Source of the DNA: Thiotrichaceae bacterium
Lineage (GTDB): Bacteria; Pseudomonadota; Gammaproteobacteria; Beggiatoales; Beggiatoaceae
NCBI GenBank assembly: GCA_011391085.1
Contig: JAABRD010000003.1
Coordinates: 123,987 to 187,986 of the forward strand
Length of the DNA stretch: 64,000 nucleotides
Reading direction: 5' to 3'
Position numbers and translations under genes: made by a program. Positions 8,535 through 17,456 of this stretch are shown here, in pieces. Every line of letters begins with the position of its first letter. Within the stretch, counting starts at the first letter, position 1. The notes under the pieces are model-generated. The model made no database searches, was not told the DNA's origin, and saw nothing but the letters and a program-made list of their open reading frames with translations.

Positions 8535-10865
8535 TTATTTTCCCACTAAAATGACAATCGCCCGCGCTTCCACTGGAATATGTTGTTGTTCTGATAGAAG
8601 CGGTTCCGTGCCTGGGGTACAGTTATCTTGAGGAGAGGGTAAACCAGTATTGGTAAAGAGGTGCCATTGTTTCTCTTTTGGCAACTTGGGAAGTTCAAAT
8701 TTCAGAGTTTCCCAATACATATTCATCGCCACATATATATAGTCTTCCACTTCAGGGGTCGTTTGGGCTTGGCAACCACATAGCATGAAGGCGAGGCTAT
8801 GACTGTAAGGGGCAAAGTCAGGTTTGTTCACTTGAACTCCATGCCAAGTAATATCGGGATAGCCGCAACCTTTTTCGTTTTGATGACGTAAATGTTCTTT
8901 GTTGCGCAAGAGTGGGTGGGCTTTGCGGAAGGCAATGCAATTTTTCACAAAGCGGAATTGGTCGCCATATTTTTTCTTGCTTAACAATCTCCAATCTAGC
9001 CAGGTGAGTTCATTGTCATGACAATAGGCATTGTTGTTCCCTTTTTGAGTACGTCCCATCTCGTCGCCCATCAGAATCATGGGGACGCCTTGGCTGACCA
9101 GGAGGATGGCCAGGGCATTTTTCATTTGACGCCGGCGGATTTCGTTAATTTTAGGGTCGTTGCAGGGACCCTCGCCACCTTTGTCCTTCCAGCTATAATT
9201 TTCGTTGCTACCGTCTTTGTTCTCTTCGCCGTTAGCATGATTGTGTTTTTGGGTATAGGAAACCCAATCGTGGAGGGTAAAACCGTCATGACAGGTGATA
9301 AAGTTAATGGAAGCAATCGTACCACGTCCCGTATATAAGTCAGGGGAGCCTAAAATGCGTTGTGCTACCGCACTGGCCTTTTTTTCATCACCACGAATAA
9401 ATTTACGCAAATCATCACGATACTTGCCATTCCATTCCGCCCAACGTCCGTAGTTGGGGAAGGAACCCACTTGGTAAAGTCCACCGGCATCCCAGGCTTC
9501 TGCAATCAGTTTGCATCTGCCCAAAATGGGGTCAAAGGAGAGTAATTCAAGCAATGGTGGATTTTCCATCGGTTCACCCGTGGTGTCTCGTCCTAAAATG
9601 GAGGCGAGGTCAAAGCGAAAGCCATCGATGTGGTATTCTGCAACCCAATGGCGCAAGGCTTCTAAGACGAGGTTACGCACGAGAGGGTTGTTGCAGTTCA
9701 GAGTGTTACCGGTGCCACTGAAATTATGGTAACGTCCATCAGGGGTGAGGATGTAATAGGTAACGTTATCAATGCCACGGAAGGAAATGGTAGGCCCCCG
9801 TTCGTCTCCCTCGGCAGTGTGATTGAAGACGACATCTAAGATGACTTCAATGCCATGTTTATGTAATTCTTTGATGAGTCCCTTCAGTTCGTTGGCAACT
9901 AAGGTGCCCTCTTTGGTTTTGCCGGTGGCAGCATAACCAGCTTTGGGGGCAAAAAAGCCAATCGTGCTATAGCCCCAGTAATTCATCAAGCGTTCCTTAG
10001 TTTCGGGGTTGACGTTCGGATTGTCAAATTCGTCAAATTCAAAGATAGGCATAAATTCTACGCAATTGACACCCAGTTCTTTTAAATAGGGAATCTTCTC
10101 TTGCAAGGCCGCAAACGTTCCTGGTCGACTTTTTGTTTTAGCAGATGAATGTTTGGTAAAACCGCGAACGTGCATTTCATAGATAACCAGGTCCTCCATC
10201 GGAATTTCCAGGGGATGATCGGCCCCCCAATCGAAGTCTTCTCCAATAATCCGGGCGCGGTGCGGATAGGAGTCCTGTTTCGGTGGTGGCACTCCCCACA
10301 CGTCACGTCCACCGATGGCCTTGGCATAAGGGTCTAAGAGAATGTTACTGGAATCAAAACGATGGAATCCTGGTTGTCCTCTGTCTATTTTTTTCCCAGG
10401 TCCTGCCATGCGGAATCCGTATTCAATTTTTCTATAGTCTAAGTCAAAGACCGTAATGGTGAACACATTGCCAATGCGAAATTCACATTTGACCATTCGT
10501 TTCGTTTGCAAGTCTTCAAATTTATTACTGCTGAAAGGAATTTCTATAAACGGTTCTAGTTGACCTTTTTCAAATAAGACGAGGGTACAGGAGGTGGCAT
10601 GTTTGGAGAAGATGGAGAAATTGATACCCCAGGGAACAACGGTAGCACCAAATGGGTAAGGCCGTCCGGAGGGATGACCTAAACGCACTTTGAAGCCGTG
10701 GTAAAGGTGGGTAGGTGATACTTTTAAAGGTGCCACCACGGGCCGGTCTAATGTGCTTAATTCATTGGAATTGCCAAAGTTCATAAAGGTCCAATCGGTT
10801 ATTGTATGAAATGAGTGCATGACTTTTTTTAAGAACAAAATGAGGTTATCAAAATTTGGAATCAT
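8535..10865 (-). CDS. glgX: Glycogen debranching enzyme (isoamylase, GH13)
   Basis: Hydrolyses alpha-1,6 branches of glycogen in the cytoplasm. The N-terminal CBM48-like domain begins near residue 45 (VRLGHPSGRPYPFGATVV), followed by the GH13 barrel. DGFRFDLASILGRD holds the Asp nucleophile, LIAEAWDAGGLYQVG the Glu acid/base and FITCHDGFTLHDWV the third carboxylate. At 776 residues it is longer than usual (about 700). The first 27 residues are poorly conserved, and a MITE lies 10 bp upstream of this ATG with no ribosome site between, so the true start may be an internal ATG (10820 or 10784). No glycogen synthase or phosphorylase is nearby. Confidence 0.92.
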   Translation of the reverse strand: MIPNFDNLILFLKKVMHSFHTITDWTFMNFGNSNELSTLDRPVVAPLKVSPTHLYHGFKVRLGHPSGRPYPFGATVVPWGINFSIFSKHATSCTLVLFEKGQLEPFIEIPFSSNKFEDLQTKRMVKCEFRIGNVFTITVFDLDYRKIEYGFRMAGPGKKIDRGQPGFHRFDSSNILLDPYAKAIGGRDVWGVPPPKQDSYPHRARIIGEDFDWGADHPLEIPMEDLVIYEMHVRGFTKHSSAKTKSRPGTFAALQEKIPYLKELGVNCVEFMPIFEFDEFDNPNVNPETKERLMNYWGYSTIGFFAPKAGYAATGKTKEGTLVANELKGLIKELHKHGIEVILDVVFNHTAEGDERGPTISFRGIDNVTYYILTPDGRYHNFSGTGNTLNCNNPLVRNLVLEALRHWVAEYHIDGFRFDLASILGRDTTGEPMENPPLLELLSFDPILGRCKLIAEAWDAGGLYQVGSFPNYGRWAEWNGKYRDDLRKFIRGDEKKASAVAQRILGSPDLYTGRGTIASINFITCHDGFTLHDWVSYTQKHNHANGEENKDGSNENYSWKDKGGEGPCNDPKINEIRRRQMKNALAILLVSQGVPMILMGDEMGRTQKGNNNAYCHDNELTWLDWRLLSKKKYGDQFRFVKNCIAFRKAHPLLRNKEHLRHQNEKGCGYPDITWHGVQVNKPDFAPYSHSLAFMLCGCQAQTTPEVEDYIYVAMNMYWETLKFELPKLPKEKQWHLFTNTGLPSPQDNCTPGTEPLLSEQQHIPVEARAIVILVGK

Positions 10866-10875
10866 AACGAAATTT

Positions 10876-11048
10876 GGTAGTGATGCAAGCTGGGTGAAAT
10901 ATCATGCAGTTTCTCGTCAGTCTTGAACTGTGATTGAGATGATTAAATGAGGGCTATGACAGGAGGCTTGACTAATCATAGTCCATCTAAAAATCATTCT
11001 AATCAGAGTTCAGACATTCAGACAGAGAACCCACATTGCCTCACTACC
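10876..11048. mobile_element. MITE type A, copy 2 (173 bp)
   Basis: Standard ends with an exact 8-bp target duplication CGAAATTT (10868-10875 and 11049-11056). It is longer than the 164-165 bp norm because of a short internal duplication around gttcagacattcagac. Confidence 0.92.
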
Positions 11049-11059
11049 CGAAATTTAAA

Positions 11060-11083
11060 GAGTCCAAAACCTGTTTTGGACTC
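11060..11083. terminator. F3-type short hairpin (AGTCCAAAAC/GTTTTGGACT)
   Basis: AGTCCAAAAC and GTTTTGGACT arms with a 2-bp loop, just 3' of the minus-strand gene that stops at 11091. Similar hairpins follow genes at 40120, 42281 and 43627. The role as terminator is inference. Confidence 0.5.
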
Positions 11084-11090
11084 CGACATA

Positions 11091-11774
11091 TTAATGGATT
11101 CCACCGGCGTGGAACCCCTGGTTCGCATATTTGTTTACCATTTTCTTTAAAACTTTGAGAATCGTTTCTGCTTCCAGTTTTTCCACGTATTCTCTGGAAA
11201 ATTCGATGTGCATAAGAGGCTTCTCAGAATCGATTCCATCAATCTGGGCCCGTACCAATTTCCAAGTGTCTGCAATGGTGTAACAACCAAAGATTTCTTG
11301 CCTAGCGGGTTTCTCAGGTTCCCAATTGAGATGGGCCGCGGCCAGCAGTTGACCATACAGTTGAGACACAGGATTTTGACCTTCTATCCCTTTTTTGGTT
11401 TCTACGACTACCACATAAGGTGATTCGAGTCTGCCAGCCACCGTGTTACCTAGTACACCATCAGCAATGCCTTCTATTTCAAAATTAGCATATTGCGCCT
11501 GCATGGCCACTTGTGCCCAGGCTTGAATGGAACCTTGTTCTGCTATCGATAACAGGGGGTAAATACCTCTTGCCCAAATGGTCGCTTCATTCATCAATTG
11601 AGTGTCATAATTGAGTAATCGCGACTGAATATCTTGTAGTTGTCGTTGTTCATGGTCGGTCAAGGAAATGGAGTCTATTTGAAGCCATTCGTAGGATGCA
11701 ATCGGACCTTCTTGAAGGGTCACCCAACGTTTTAAATCGGTCAAGGATAGTTTAGAGAAAGTCAATTTTTCCAT
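11091..11774 (-). CDS. Putative PD-(D/E)XK-fold protein
   Basis: Unrecognised 227-residue cytoplasmic protein. The start is taken at MEKLTF, four codons inside the longest frame. The middle carries ADGVLG...YVVVVETKKG, followed by a helix with SQLYGQLLAAA; an Asp before a hydrophobic strand ending E-x-K is the pattern of PD-(D/E)XK nuclease folds. Activity is unproven. An F8 palindrome lies 34 bp upstream of the start and a type A MITE 10 bp beyond that. It is flanked by glgX and bamD with no operon partner. Confidence 0.65.
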   Translation of the reverse strand: MEKLTFSKLSLTDLKRWVTLQEGPIASYEWLQIDSISLTDHEQRQLQDIQSRLLNYDTQLMNEATIWARGIYPLLSIAEQGSIQAWAQVAMQAQYANFEIEGIADGVLGNTVAGRLESPYVVVVETKKGIEGQNPVSQLYGQLLAAAHLNWEPEKPARQEIFGCYTIADTWKLVRAQIDGIDSEKPLMHIEFSREYVEKLEAETILKVLKKMVNKYANQGFHAGGIH

Positions 11775-11807
11775 ATTGAGTACCACTAGAATTGTTAAAA
11801 ACAGAAT

Positions 11808-11832
11808 TTGACAACTTTTGGAAAGTTGTCAA
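11808..11832. promoter_or_regulatory. F8 palindrome (TTGACAACTT/AAGTTGTCAA)
   Basis: Inverted arms of 10 bp, 34 bp upstream of the start of the PD-(D/E)XK-like gene; same family as 8126-8162 and 34135-34154. Confidence 0.5.
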
Positions 11833-11842
11833 CTCTCCTCCA

Positions 11843-12007
11843 GGTAGTGATGCAATCTGGGTGAAATATCGTGCGGTTTCGCGTCGGTCTTGAACTGTGA
11901 TTTAGATGATTAAATGAAGGCTATGAAAGGAGGCTTGACTAATCATAGTCCATCTGAAAATCATTCTAATCAGAGTTCAGACAGAGAACCCACATTGCAT
12001 CACTACC
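11843..12007. mobile_element. MITE type A, copy 3 (165 bp)
   Basis: Complete element with an exact 8-bp target duplication CTCCTCCA (11835-11842 and 12008-12015). It sits directly downstream of bamD. Confidence 0.93.
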
Positions 12008-12019
12008 CTCCTCCACATT

Positions 12020-12793
12020 TCACTTAACCACTAACTTCTCCACTTCTGCCACCCCCCGATAATCTGGGTAATTCAATTTGAGTACCTTCAACGCATCTTC
12101 GGATAAGTCGACGATTCCCATAATCTTATACGTCTTGGCCAAAATCGTCAAGGCTTCAGGTACCGCCGCCGTGCGTTGATAAGACTCTATCACCGTTTTG
12201 GCCCGATTCGCTGCCGCTAAGTAAGCACCGCGTTGCAGGTAAAATTTGGCGACATTTAGTTCATATTCGGCCAACGTATTTCGCAAATACAGCATCCGTT
12301 GTCTAGCATCTTTGCTGTATTTACTATTTGGAAACAGCCTGACCAAGGCGTCAAAATCCTCAAATGATTTTAACAGTCGGCTTTGATCACGTTGCGAACG
12401 GTCTAGCGGTAAAAAGCGGTCTAACGCGCCTTGACTGCTTTCAAAATTGACCAGTCCTTTGATATAATAGGCATAATCCACATCAGGATGCCGGGGATTT
12501 AACCGAATAAATCGGTCAGCGGCCACCAATGCGGATTCTGGTTCCGCGTTTTTATAATAGGCATACATTGCCTCCAGTTGGGCTTGTTGAGTGATTTTTT
12601 CAAAGAGATAATGGGCTTCCAGTAATTCATAATACTTGATAGCCTTCTCATAGTCACTGTTTTGCAATGCTTCTTTGGCTTCCGAATATAAACGTTCTGC
12701 CGTCCAACCGTCCGTTTCATGGGTGGGTTCAGAGGCACAACCTGTTAAGATTAATAACAGCAATAAGGTAATAAATGAGACTGTCGTTTTCAT
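12020..12793 (-). CDS. bamD: Outer membrane protein assembly factor BamD
   Basis: Lipoprotein component of the BAM complex that folds beta-barrel proteins into the outer membrane. The signal peptide ends in LTGC, so lipidation is at about Cys19; five TPR-like repeats follow (AERLYSEAKEALQNSDYEKAI, HPDVDYAYYIKGLVNF, FPNSKYSKDARQRM). The length of 257 residues is normal for the family. It is divergent from rluD-pgeF, the order also seen in Escherichia coli (yfiO / rluD / yfiH). Confidence 0.95.
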   Translation of the reverse strand: MKTTVSFITLLLLLILTGCASEPTHETDGWTAERLYSEAKEALQNSDYEKAIKYYELLEAHYLFEKITQQAQLEAMYAYYKNAEPESALVAADRFIRLNPRHPDVDYAYYIKGLVNFESSQGALDRFLPLDRSQRDQSRLLKSFEDFDALVRLFPNSKYSKDARQRMLYLRNTLAEYELNVAKFYLQRGAYLAAANRAKTVIESYQRTAAVPEALTILAKTYKIMGIVDLSEDALKVLKLNYPDYRGVAEVEKLVVK

Positions 12794-12803
12794 AGTAGAA
12801 TAA

Positions 12804-12893
12804 ATAATGAATGATGAATAATGAATAATAAATAGTGACCTATAATGAGTAGGAGAAACTCATTATTCATTATTCATTATTCACTATTCCTTA
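12804..12893. repeat. ATTCATT simple-repeat palindrome between bamD and rluD
   Basis: Runs of tgaataatgaataata and ttcattattcattattc face each other across the divergent promoter region. Similar ATTCATT runs occur at 25003-25030 and 19101-19118. Confidence 0.6.
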
Positions 12894-12902
12894 TATTAAA
12901 CT

Positions 12903-13856
12903 ATGTTAAATTTTAACACAACTATTCCAACTCACCTAGCCGGTTATCGTTTGGATAAAGCCCTAACAGAATTATTTCCTGATTTTTCCAGGGCACGGTT
13001 ACAACAATGGATACACGATGGCCAAATATTGGTCAATAGTGCCTCCTGGCGTGGTAAAGACAAAGTGCAAGGGGGTGAACAAGTGCAAATTGCAGTTCAT
13101 CTTGCAGAAGAAGTCCCTTGGCAACCCCAACATTTACCACTTGATTTATTATATGAAGATGAAGAAGTGTTAGTCGTAAATAAATCAGCAGGTGTGGTAG
13201 TCCACCCAGGCGCCGGCAATTTGGATAACACGTTAGTCAATGCGTTACTTCATCACGCCCCAGAATTAGCACAATTACCACGGGCTGGCGTGATTCATCG
13301 TCTTGACAAAGATACCAGTGGTATTTTAGTGGTCGCCCGCAGTTTGATAGCCCACAACCATTTGACGGAACAACTTCAAGCCCGTCAATTTGCTAGGGTA
13401 TATCAAACCATTGTCACTGGTGTATTGGTTTCGGGTGGCACGATAGATGCCCCCATTGGACGCCATCCGACTCAGCGTACCAAAATGGCTGTGGTTAAAG
13501 GGGGCCGGCCGGCGATCACCCATTATCGCATTCTCCAACGTTATCGCAACCATACTCATCTTAGGGTTCAATTGGAAACGGGGCGAACACATCAAATTCG
13601 GGTTCATTTGGCCCATCAACATTATCCTATTTTGGGCGACCCTGTTTATGGCGGACGTTTGCACATTCCGAAAGCCAGTCATCAAGAGTTTATCAAGACT
13701 TTACAAAATTTTCAACGTCAAGCCTTACATGCAGAAAAATTAGGATTTCTTCACCCTAACACTAGCCAATGGATGGAATGGAGTGCGCCGGTGCCGGAGG
13801 ATATGCAAAATTTATTAGCTAGTTTGGCACAAGATAGAATAGAAAATGGAGAATGA
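12903..13856 (+). CDS. rluD: 23S rRNA pseudouridine synthase RluD
   Basis: Isomerises uridines in helix 69 of 23S rRNA (positions 1911/1915/1917 in E. coli). An N-terminal S4 RNA-binding domain (about 13-75, including RLDKALTELFPDFSRARLQQWI) precedes the catalytic domain, whose HRLDKDTSGILVVARS motif holds the active-site Asp. LETGRTHQIRVHL and PVYGG motifs are present. The length of 317 residues is typical. First gene of a pair with pgeF, separated only by F2 repeats. Confidence 0.95.
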   Translation: MLNFNTTIPTHLAGYRLDKALTELFPDFSRARLQQWIHDGQILVNSASWRGKDKVQGGEQVQIAVHLAEEVPWQPQHLPLDLLYEDEEVLVVNKSAGVVVHPGAGNLDNTLVNALLHHAPELAQLPRAGVIHRLDKDTSGILVVARSLIAHNHLTEQLQARQFARVYQTIVTGVLVSGGTIDAPIGRHPTQRTKMAVVKGGRPAITHYRILQRYRNHTHLRVQLETGRTHQIRVHLAHQHYPILGDPVYGGRLHIPKASHQEFIKTLQNFQRQALHAEKLGFLHPNTSQWMEWSAPVPEDMQNLLASLAQDRIENGE

Positions 13857-13873
13857 ATAATGGACAAAACTGA

Positions 13874-14014
13874 GGTGGACTAGAGGCTTTAGCCGGTGGG
13901 AGTGGCACGTCACCGGCTAAAGCCTCTACTCCACCCCCCGAAAATCAATCCAGGTGGAGTGGAGGCTTTAGCCGGTGGGAGTGGCACGTCACCGGCTAAA
14001 GCCTCTACTCCACC
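13874..14014. repeat. Two F2 palindromes in tandem
   Basis: Two 62-bp copies (13874-13935 and 13953-14014), each a near-perfect inverted repeat of GGTGGA-TAGAGGCTTTAGCCGGTG, lie 17 bp apart between rluD and pgeF. Confidence 0.85.
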
Positions 14015-14062
14015 CCAATTTTATCTATTCTCCATTTTCCATTCCTCATTTAGAAACAGAAC

Positions 14063-14812
14063 ATGATTAAATTAATAACTCCCAATTGGCCTGCCCCTTC
14101 AAACGTCAAAGCCTATACCACGACTCGTCAAGGCGGTGCTAGTCAAGCACCTTATCAAAGTTTCAACTTAGCCGATCATGTCGGTGACGACCCAAATACT
14201 GTGAGGGCTAATCGTACCCTGTTAAAAGAAATCCTCAAGTTACCTTCAGAACCTCTTTGGCTAAAACAAGTGCATGGTACCGATACCATCGCGGCAGAAT
14301 GTGGTTCAACCGATTGTGTTGCCGATGCCACTTATGCGACCACCCCTGGCCAAGTGTGCGTCGTTCTCACCGCCGATTGCCTACCAGTCCTCTTCTGTGA
14401 CCGCGCTGGAACTCGTGTTGCGGTAGCCCATGCGGGTTGGCGCGGACTGGCTGCCGGCGTATTAGAGACCACGTTACAACGTTTATCACTGCCGGCCCAA
14501 GACATTTTAGTCTGGCTAGGTCCTGCCATTGGTCCCCAGGCATTTGAAGTAGGCGCCGACGTTCGAGAAACCTTTATTAAACCTCTCCCCCAAGCAGAGG
14601 TAGCATTTACTTCGACTCGTCCTCAACATTGGTTAGCCAATCTCTATCTCCTTGCCCGGCAACGATTGACACAACAAGGAGTGACAGCCGTGTATGGAGG
14701 AGAGTTTTGCACCTTTCAGGAAACGGACCGATTTTTTTCACATCGTCGGGATAAAGTAACGGGACGGATAGCTAGTTTGATTTGGTTAGAGAAGATAGGA
14801 AGGGCGAATTAA
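14063..14812 (+). CDS. pgeF: Peptidoglycan editing factor PgeF (YfiH/DUF152)
   Basis: Laccase-domain protein (PF02578) of 249 residues. Family members act on purine nucleosides or remove wrongly incorporated amino acids from peptidoglycan precursors. Conserved metal-site motifs are visible: LKQVHGTDTI, LTADCLPVLFCD, VAHAGWRGLAAGVLE and WLGPAIGPQAFEVG. Cys and the two His are in the expected places. Gene order after rluD matches other gammaproteobacteria, but phoBR rather than clpB follows. Confidence 0.93.
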   Translation: MIKLITPNWPAPSNVKAYTTTRQGGASQAPYQSFNLADHVGDDPNTVRANRTLLKEILKLPSEPLWLKQVHGTDTIAAECGSTDCVADATYATTPGQVCVVLTADCLPVLFCDRAGTRVAVAHAGWRGLAAGVLETTLQRLSLPAQDILVWLGPAIGPQAFEVGADVRETFIKPLPQAEVAFTSTRPQHWLANLYLLARQRLTQQGVTAVYGGEFCTFQETDRFFSHRRDKVTGRIASLIWLEKIGRAN

Positions 14813-14820
14813 TTAAGTGC

Positions 14821-14946
14821 GGGACTAGAGGCTTTAGCCGGAAGGGGCATTGAGGCTTCAGCCGGCCGGGACTAGAGGTTTCAGCAACCGGCCGGGACTA
14901 GAGGCTTCAGCCGGAAAAATGCCCCGGCTGAAGCCTCTAGTCCCGC
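14821..14946. repeat. F2 repeat cluster
   Basis: Four forward partial units of GGGACTAGAGGCTTCAGCCGG and one inverted unit (CCGGCTGAAGCCTCTAGTCCC), directly after pgeF. It could form a large hairpin that ends transcription before phoB. Confidence 0.8.
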
Positions 14947-14996
14947 AAAGTTTTCTTGAATGACCACAAATCAAATAGTATTGCACACCAGATGAA

Positions 14997-15014
14997 CTGT
15001 AAAATAATTGTAAC
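14997..15014 (+). promoter_or_regulatory. Candidate Pho box upstream of phoB
   Basis: CTGTAAAATAATTGTAAC matches the 18-bp PhoB consensus (two 7-bp CTGTCAT-like repeats, 11 bp apart) at about 14 positions. It lies 51 bp upstream of the phoB start, as expected for autoregulation. Confidence 0.55.
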
Positions 15015-15065
15015 ATAGTTCCACTATTCTAAAACTCCCATTTTTGCAACTAACGGAACCGAATT

Positions 15066-15770
15066 ATGTCACCACAACACATCTTAATCATCGAAGATGA
15101 AGCCGCGATTCGAGAAATGCTACGAATGGCTTTAACCAAAGCCGAGTTTGTCGTCTCCGAAGCCGCCAATGTTCAACAAGCCCGAACTTCTCTCTTCAAT
15201 CACCTACCAGAACTGATTTTGTTAGACTGGATGTTGCCCGAAACCAGTGGCCTTGACCTGGCGAGACAACTGAAAAATGACCCGCAGATGAAACACATCC
15301 CCATCATCTTACTGACGGCCCGTGGCGAAGAAGGAGATAAAGTACGTGGCTTTGATGTCGGAGTCGATGATTATGTCACCAAACCCTTTTCCATCCGCGA
15401 ACTGGTAGCCCGAATTAAAGCTGTGCTACGTCGAGTCTCGCCCCATTTTGACCATGACTTCTTGGTGATTAAAGACTTGCATTTAGATATAGCGGAACAT
15501 CGCGTGAAGGTGGGTGAAACCGAAGTACATCTGGGACCCACCGAATTTCGCTTATTGCAATTTTTTATGCAACATCCAGAAAAAGTGTATACTCGTACCC
15601 AGGTACTTGACTTGGTATGGGGAAGTAATGTATACATTGAGGAACGCACGGTGGATGTGCATATCCGCCGCTTACGCAAAGCGTTAGAAGTGCATGGTTA
15701 TGACTCCTTCGTACAAACCGTGCGCGGGGTAGGGTATCGATTTACCACAGGGCAACTTACGACAGGGTAA
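15066..15770 (+). CDS. phoB: Phosphate regulon response regulator PhoB
   Basis: OmpR-family regulator of 234 residues. The receiver domain has the acidic pair E10/D11, phospho-acceptor D54 (LLDWMLP) and a Lys in TKPF; a winged-helix DNA-binding domain (RTVDVHIRRLRKALE, VQTVRGVGYRF) follows. It activates phosphate-starvation genes when phosphorylated by PhoR. The LDWMLPETSG and VDDYVTKPFS spellings are characteristic of PhoB rather than OmpR. phoR follows after 7 bp. Confidence 0.94.
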   Translation: MSPQHILIIEDEAAIREMLRMALTKAEFVVSEAANVQQARTSLFNHLPELILLDWMLPETSGLDLARQLKNDPQMKHIPIILLTARGEEGDKVRGFDVGVDDYVTKPFSIRELVARIKAVLRRVSPHFDHDFLVIKDLHLDIAEHRVKVGETEVHLGPTEFRLLQFFMQHPEKVYTRTQVLDLVWGSNVYIEERTVDVHIRRLRKALEVHGYDSFVQTVRGVGYRFTTGQLTTG

Positions 15771-15777
15771 CACGAAA

Positions 15778-17052
15778 ATGGCTCCTTGGGTACAAGAATT
15801 TTGGCGAATGCTGGGTTTAACACTAAGCATGTTATTTATTGGCTTCCTGGTAGGCCAAACGTTTCTCTTTTTTTTCTTAGCCTGCTTAACTTATTTAAGT
15901 TGGCACTTGTACAACCTGTATCGTTTAGAACAGTGGTTTAGCCAGGGTAGAAAATTTGAACCTCCCGAAGCCCCAGGCATTTGGGGGGACGTGTTTTATC
16001 ATTTTTACCGGTTACAACAACGCAATCGCAAGCGGAAACGGAAACTCGCAGACATGCTGAAACGTTTTCAAGAATCTACGGCAGCGATGCCAGATGCCAC
16101 CGTGGTCTTGGGTCCCCGTTATGAAATTGAATGGTTTAACAAGGCGGCGATTCAATTACTGGGTTTGCAATCGCCCCGCGACCGGGGACAACCGATAACC
16201 AACCTGATTCGTTATCCCAGTTTGCATCATTATCTGACTCAAGCCAATTTTGAAAACACTGCCATTAAATTTGTCTCCCCCAACAATCCTAGTATGATGC
16301 TAAGTGTCAGTGTGATACCGTATGCCGAAACACAGCATCTGCTACTGGCCCGGGATATTACGCATCTGCATCGTTTAGAACAAATTCGTAGTGATTTCAT
16401 TGCCAATGTCTCACACGAATTACGCACCCCGTTGACGGTCATCAGTGGATTTCTGGAGACCTTGCAAGATGCGCAAACCTGTCATGAGTTTGAACGGCCG
16501 CTGTTACTGATGACCCAACAAACGGCGAGAATGCGTAATATTGTGGAGGACCTGTTGCTGTTATCGCGGTTAGAATCAGAAGCAAATGGCAACGGTGGAG
16601 TCATGGTGGAAGTGGACGAGATGTTGAAGAATATTTATGAGGAGGCCACCGTATTGAGTGGGGAACAGAAACATCGGATTACTGTGTCCGTGGAGAAAGA
16701 TTTAACCATTTATGGACATCCCGAAGAGTTACGCAGTGCCTTTTCTAATCTGGTGTTCAATGCAGTACGCTATACACCTGCGGGTGGTGAGATTACCATA
16801 CATTGGTATTCAGATAAAGAAGGGGCACATTTTACTGTAAGCGATACAGGAGACGGCATTGCCCCAGAACATTTGCCCCGGTTGACGGAACGTTTTTATC
16901 GAGTAGATGTGGGACGTTCTCGGCATCAAGGTGGAACTGGACTGGGGTTAGCGATAGTGAAACATGTATTAAATCGTCACCAGGGACATTTGCATATCGA
17001 AAGTCAACTTGGACAGGGAAGTTTGTTTCGCTGTGATTTTCCGAATCGTTGA
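15778..17052 (+). CDS. phoR: Phosphate regulon sensor kinase PhoR
   Basis: Inner-membrane histidine kinase of 424 residues. Two N-terminal hydrophobic segments (about 10-45) have almost no periplasmic loop. A PAS-like domain (VVLGPRYEIEWFNKAA) precedes the HisKA domain with H213 (NVSHELRTPL); the ATPase domain has the N box (NLVFNAVRYTP), the G1 box DTGDGIA and the G2 box GGTGLGLAIV. It forms an operon with phoB and controls its phosphorylation. The Pst/PhoU partners are not in the window. Confidence 0.94.
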   Translation: MAPWVQEFWRMLGLTLSMLFIGFLVGQTFLFFFLACLTYLSWHLYNLYRLEQWFSQGRKFEPPEAPGIWGDVFYHFYRLQQRNRKRKRKLADMLKRFQESTAAMPDATVVLGPRYEIEWFNKAAIQLLGLQSPRDRGQPITNLIRYPSLHHYLTQANFENTAIKFVSPNNPSMMLSVSVIPYAETQHLLLARDITHLHRLEQIRSDFIANVSHELRTPLTVISGFLETLQDAQTCHEFERPLLLMTQQTARMRNIVEDLLLLSRLESEANGNGGVMVEVDEMLKNIYEEATVLSGEQKHRITVSVEKDLTIYGHPEELRSAFSNLVFNAVRYTPAGGEITIHWYSDKEGAHFTVSDTGDGIAPEHLPRLTERFYRVDVGRSRHQGGTGLGLAIVKHVLNRHQGHLHIESQLGQGSLFRCDFPNR

Positions 17053-17059
17053 GAATAGC

Positions 17060-17089
17060 AGGAGTCCAAAGTATGGCTTTGGATTCCTG
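17060..17089 (+). terminator. F3-type hairpin after phoR
   Basis: AGGAGTCCAAAG...CTTTGGATTCCT hairpin eight bases after the phoR stop, followed by gtttaaaaag. A terminator role is likely but inferred. Confidence 0.5.
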
Positions 17090-17124
17090 GTTTAAAAAGA
17101 TATAATAATATTTATCTAAATTTG

Positions 17125-17288
17125 GGTAGTGATGCAATCTGGGTGAAATATCGAGAGGTTTCTCTTTGTCTTGAACTGTGATTGATATGATTAAATGAGG
17201 GCTATGACAGGAGGCTTGACGAATCAGAGTCTATCTGAAAATCATTCTAATCAGAGTTCAGACCGTACACCCACATTGCATCACTACC
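17125..17288. mobile_element. MITE type A, copy 4 (164 bp)
   Basis: Complete, with an exact 8-bp target duplication TAAATTTG (17117-17124 and 17289-17296). The target is the left end of an F4 palindrome. Confidence 0.93.
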
Positions 17289-17306
17289 TAAATTTGTACA
17301 TATCCG

Positions 17307-17387
17307 CTGGAGCACAATAAGAATTATTGCGCCCCGTGCGCCCGCTATGCTACGGCGCGACGCGCAATAATTCTTATTGCGCTCCAG
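17307..17387. repeat. F4 palindrome (GCAATAAGAATTATTGCGC)
   Basis: Arms CTGGAGCACAATAAGAATTA and its complement around a GC-rich centre. Other copies are at 43309-43392 and 51572-51656. The outer ends AAATTTGTACA are shared. Confidence 0.85.
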
Positions 17388-17456
17388 AGGTAATTAAAAT
17401 GTAGATATTGTTATGATATACCGCCCTGATCAATCAAATGTCAAAGCATTCCAAAT

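Noticed and set aside
10947..11150. 67-residue plus-strand frame
   Set aside because: Encoded mainly by type A MITE copy 2.
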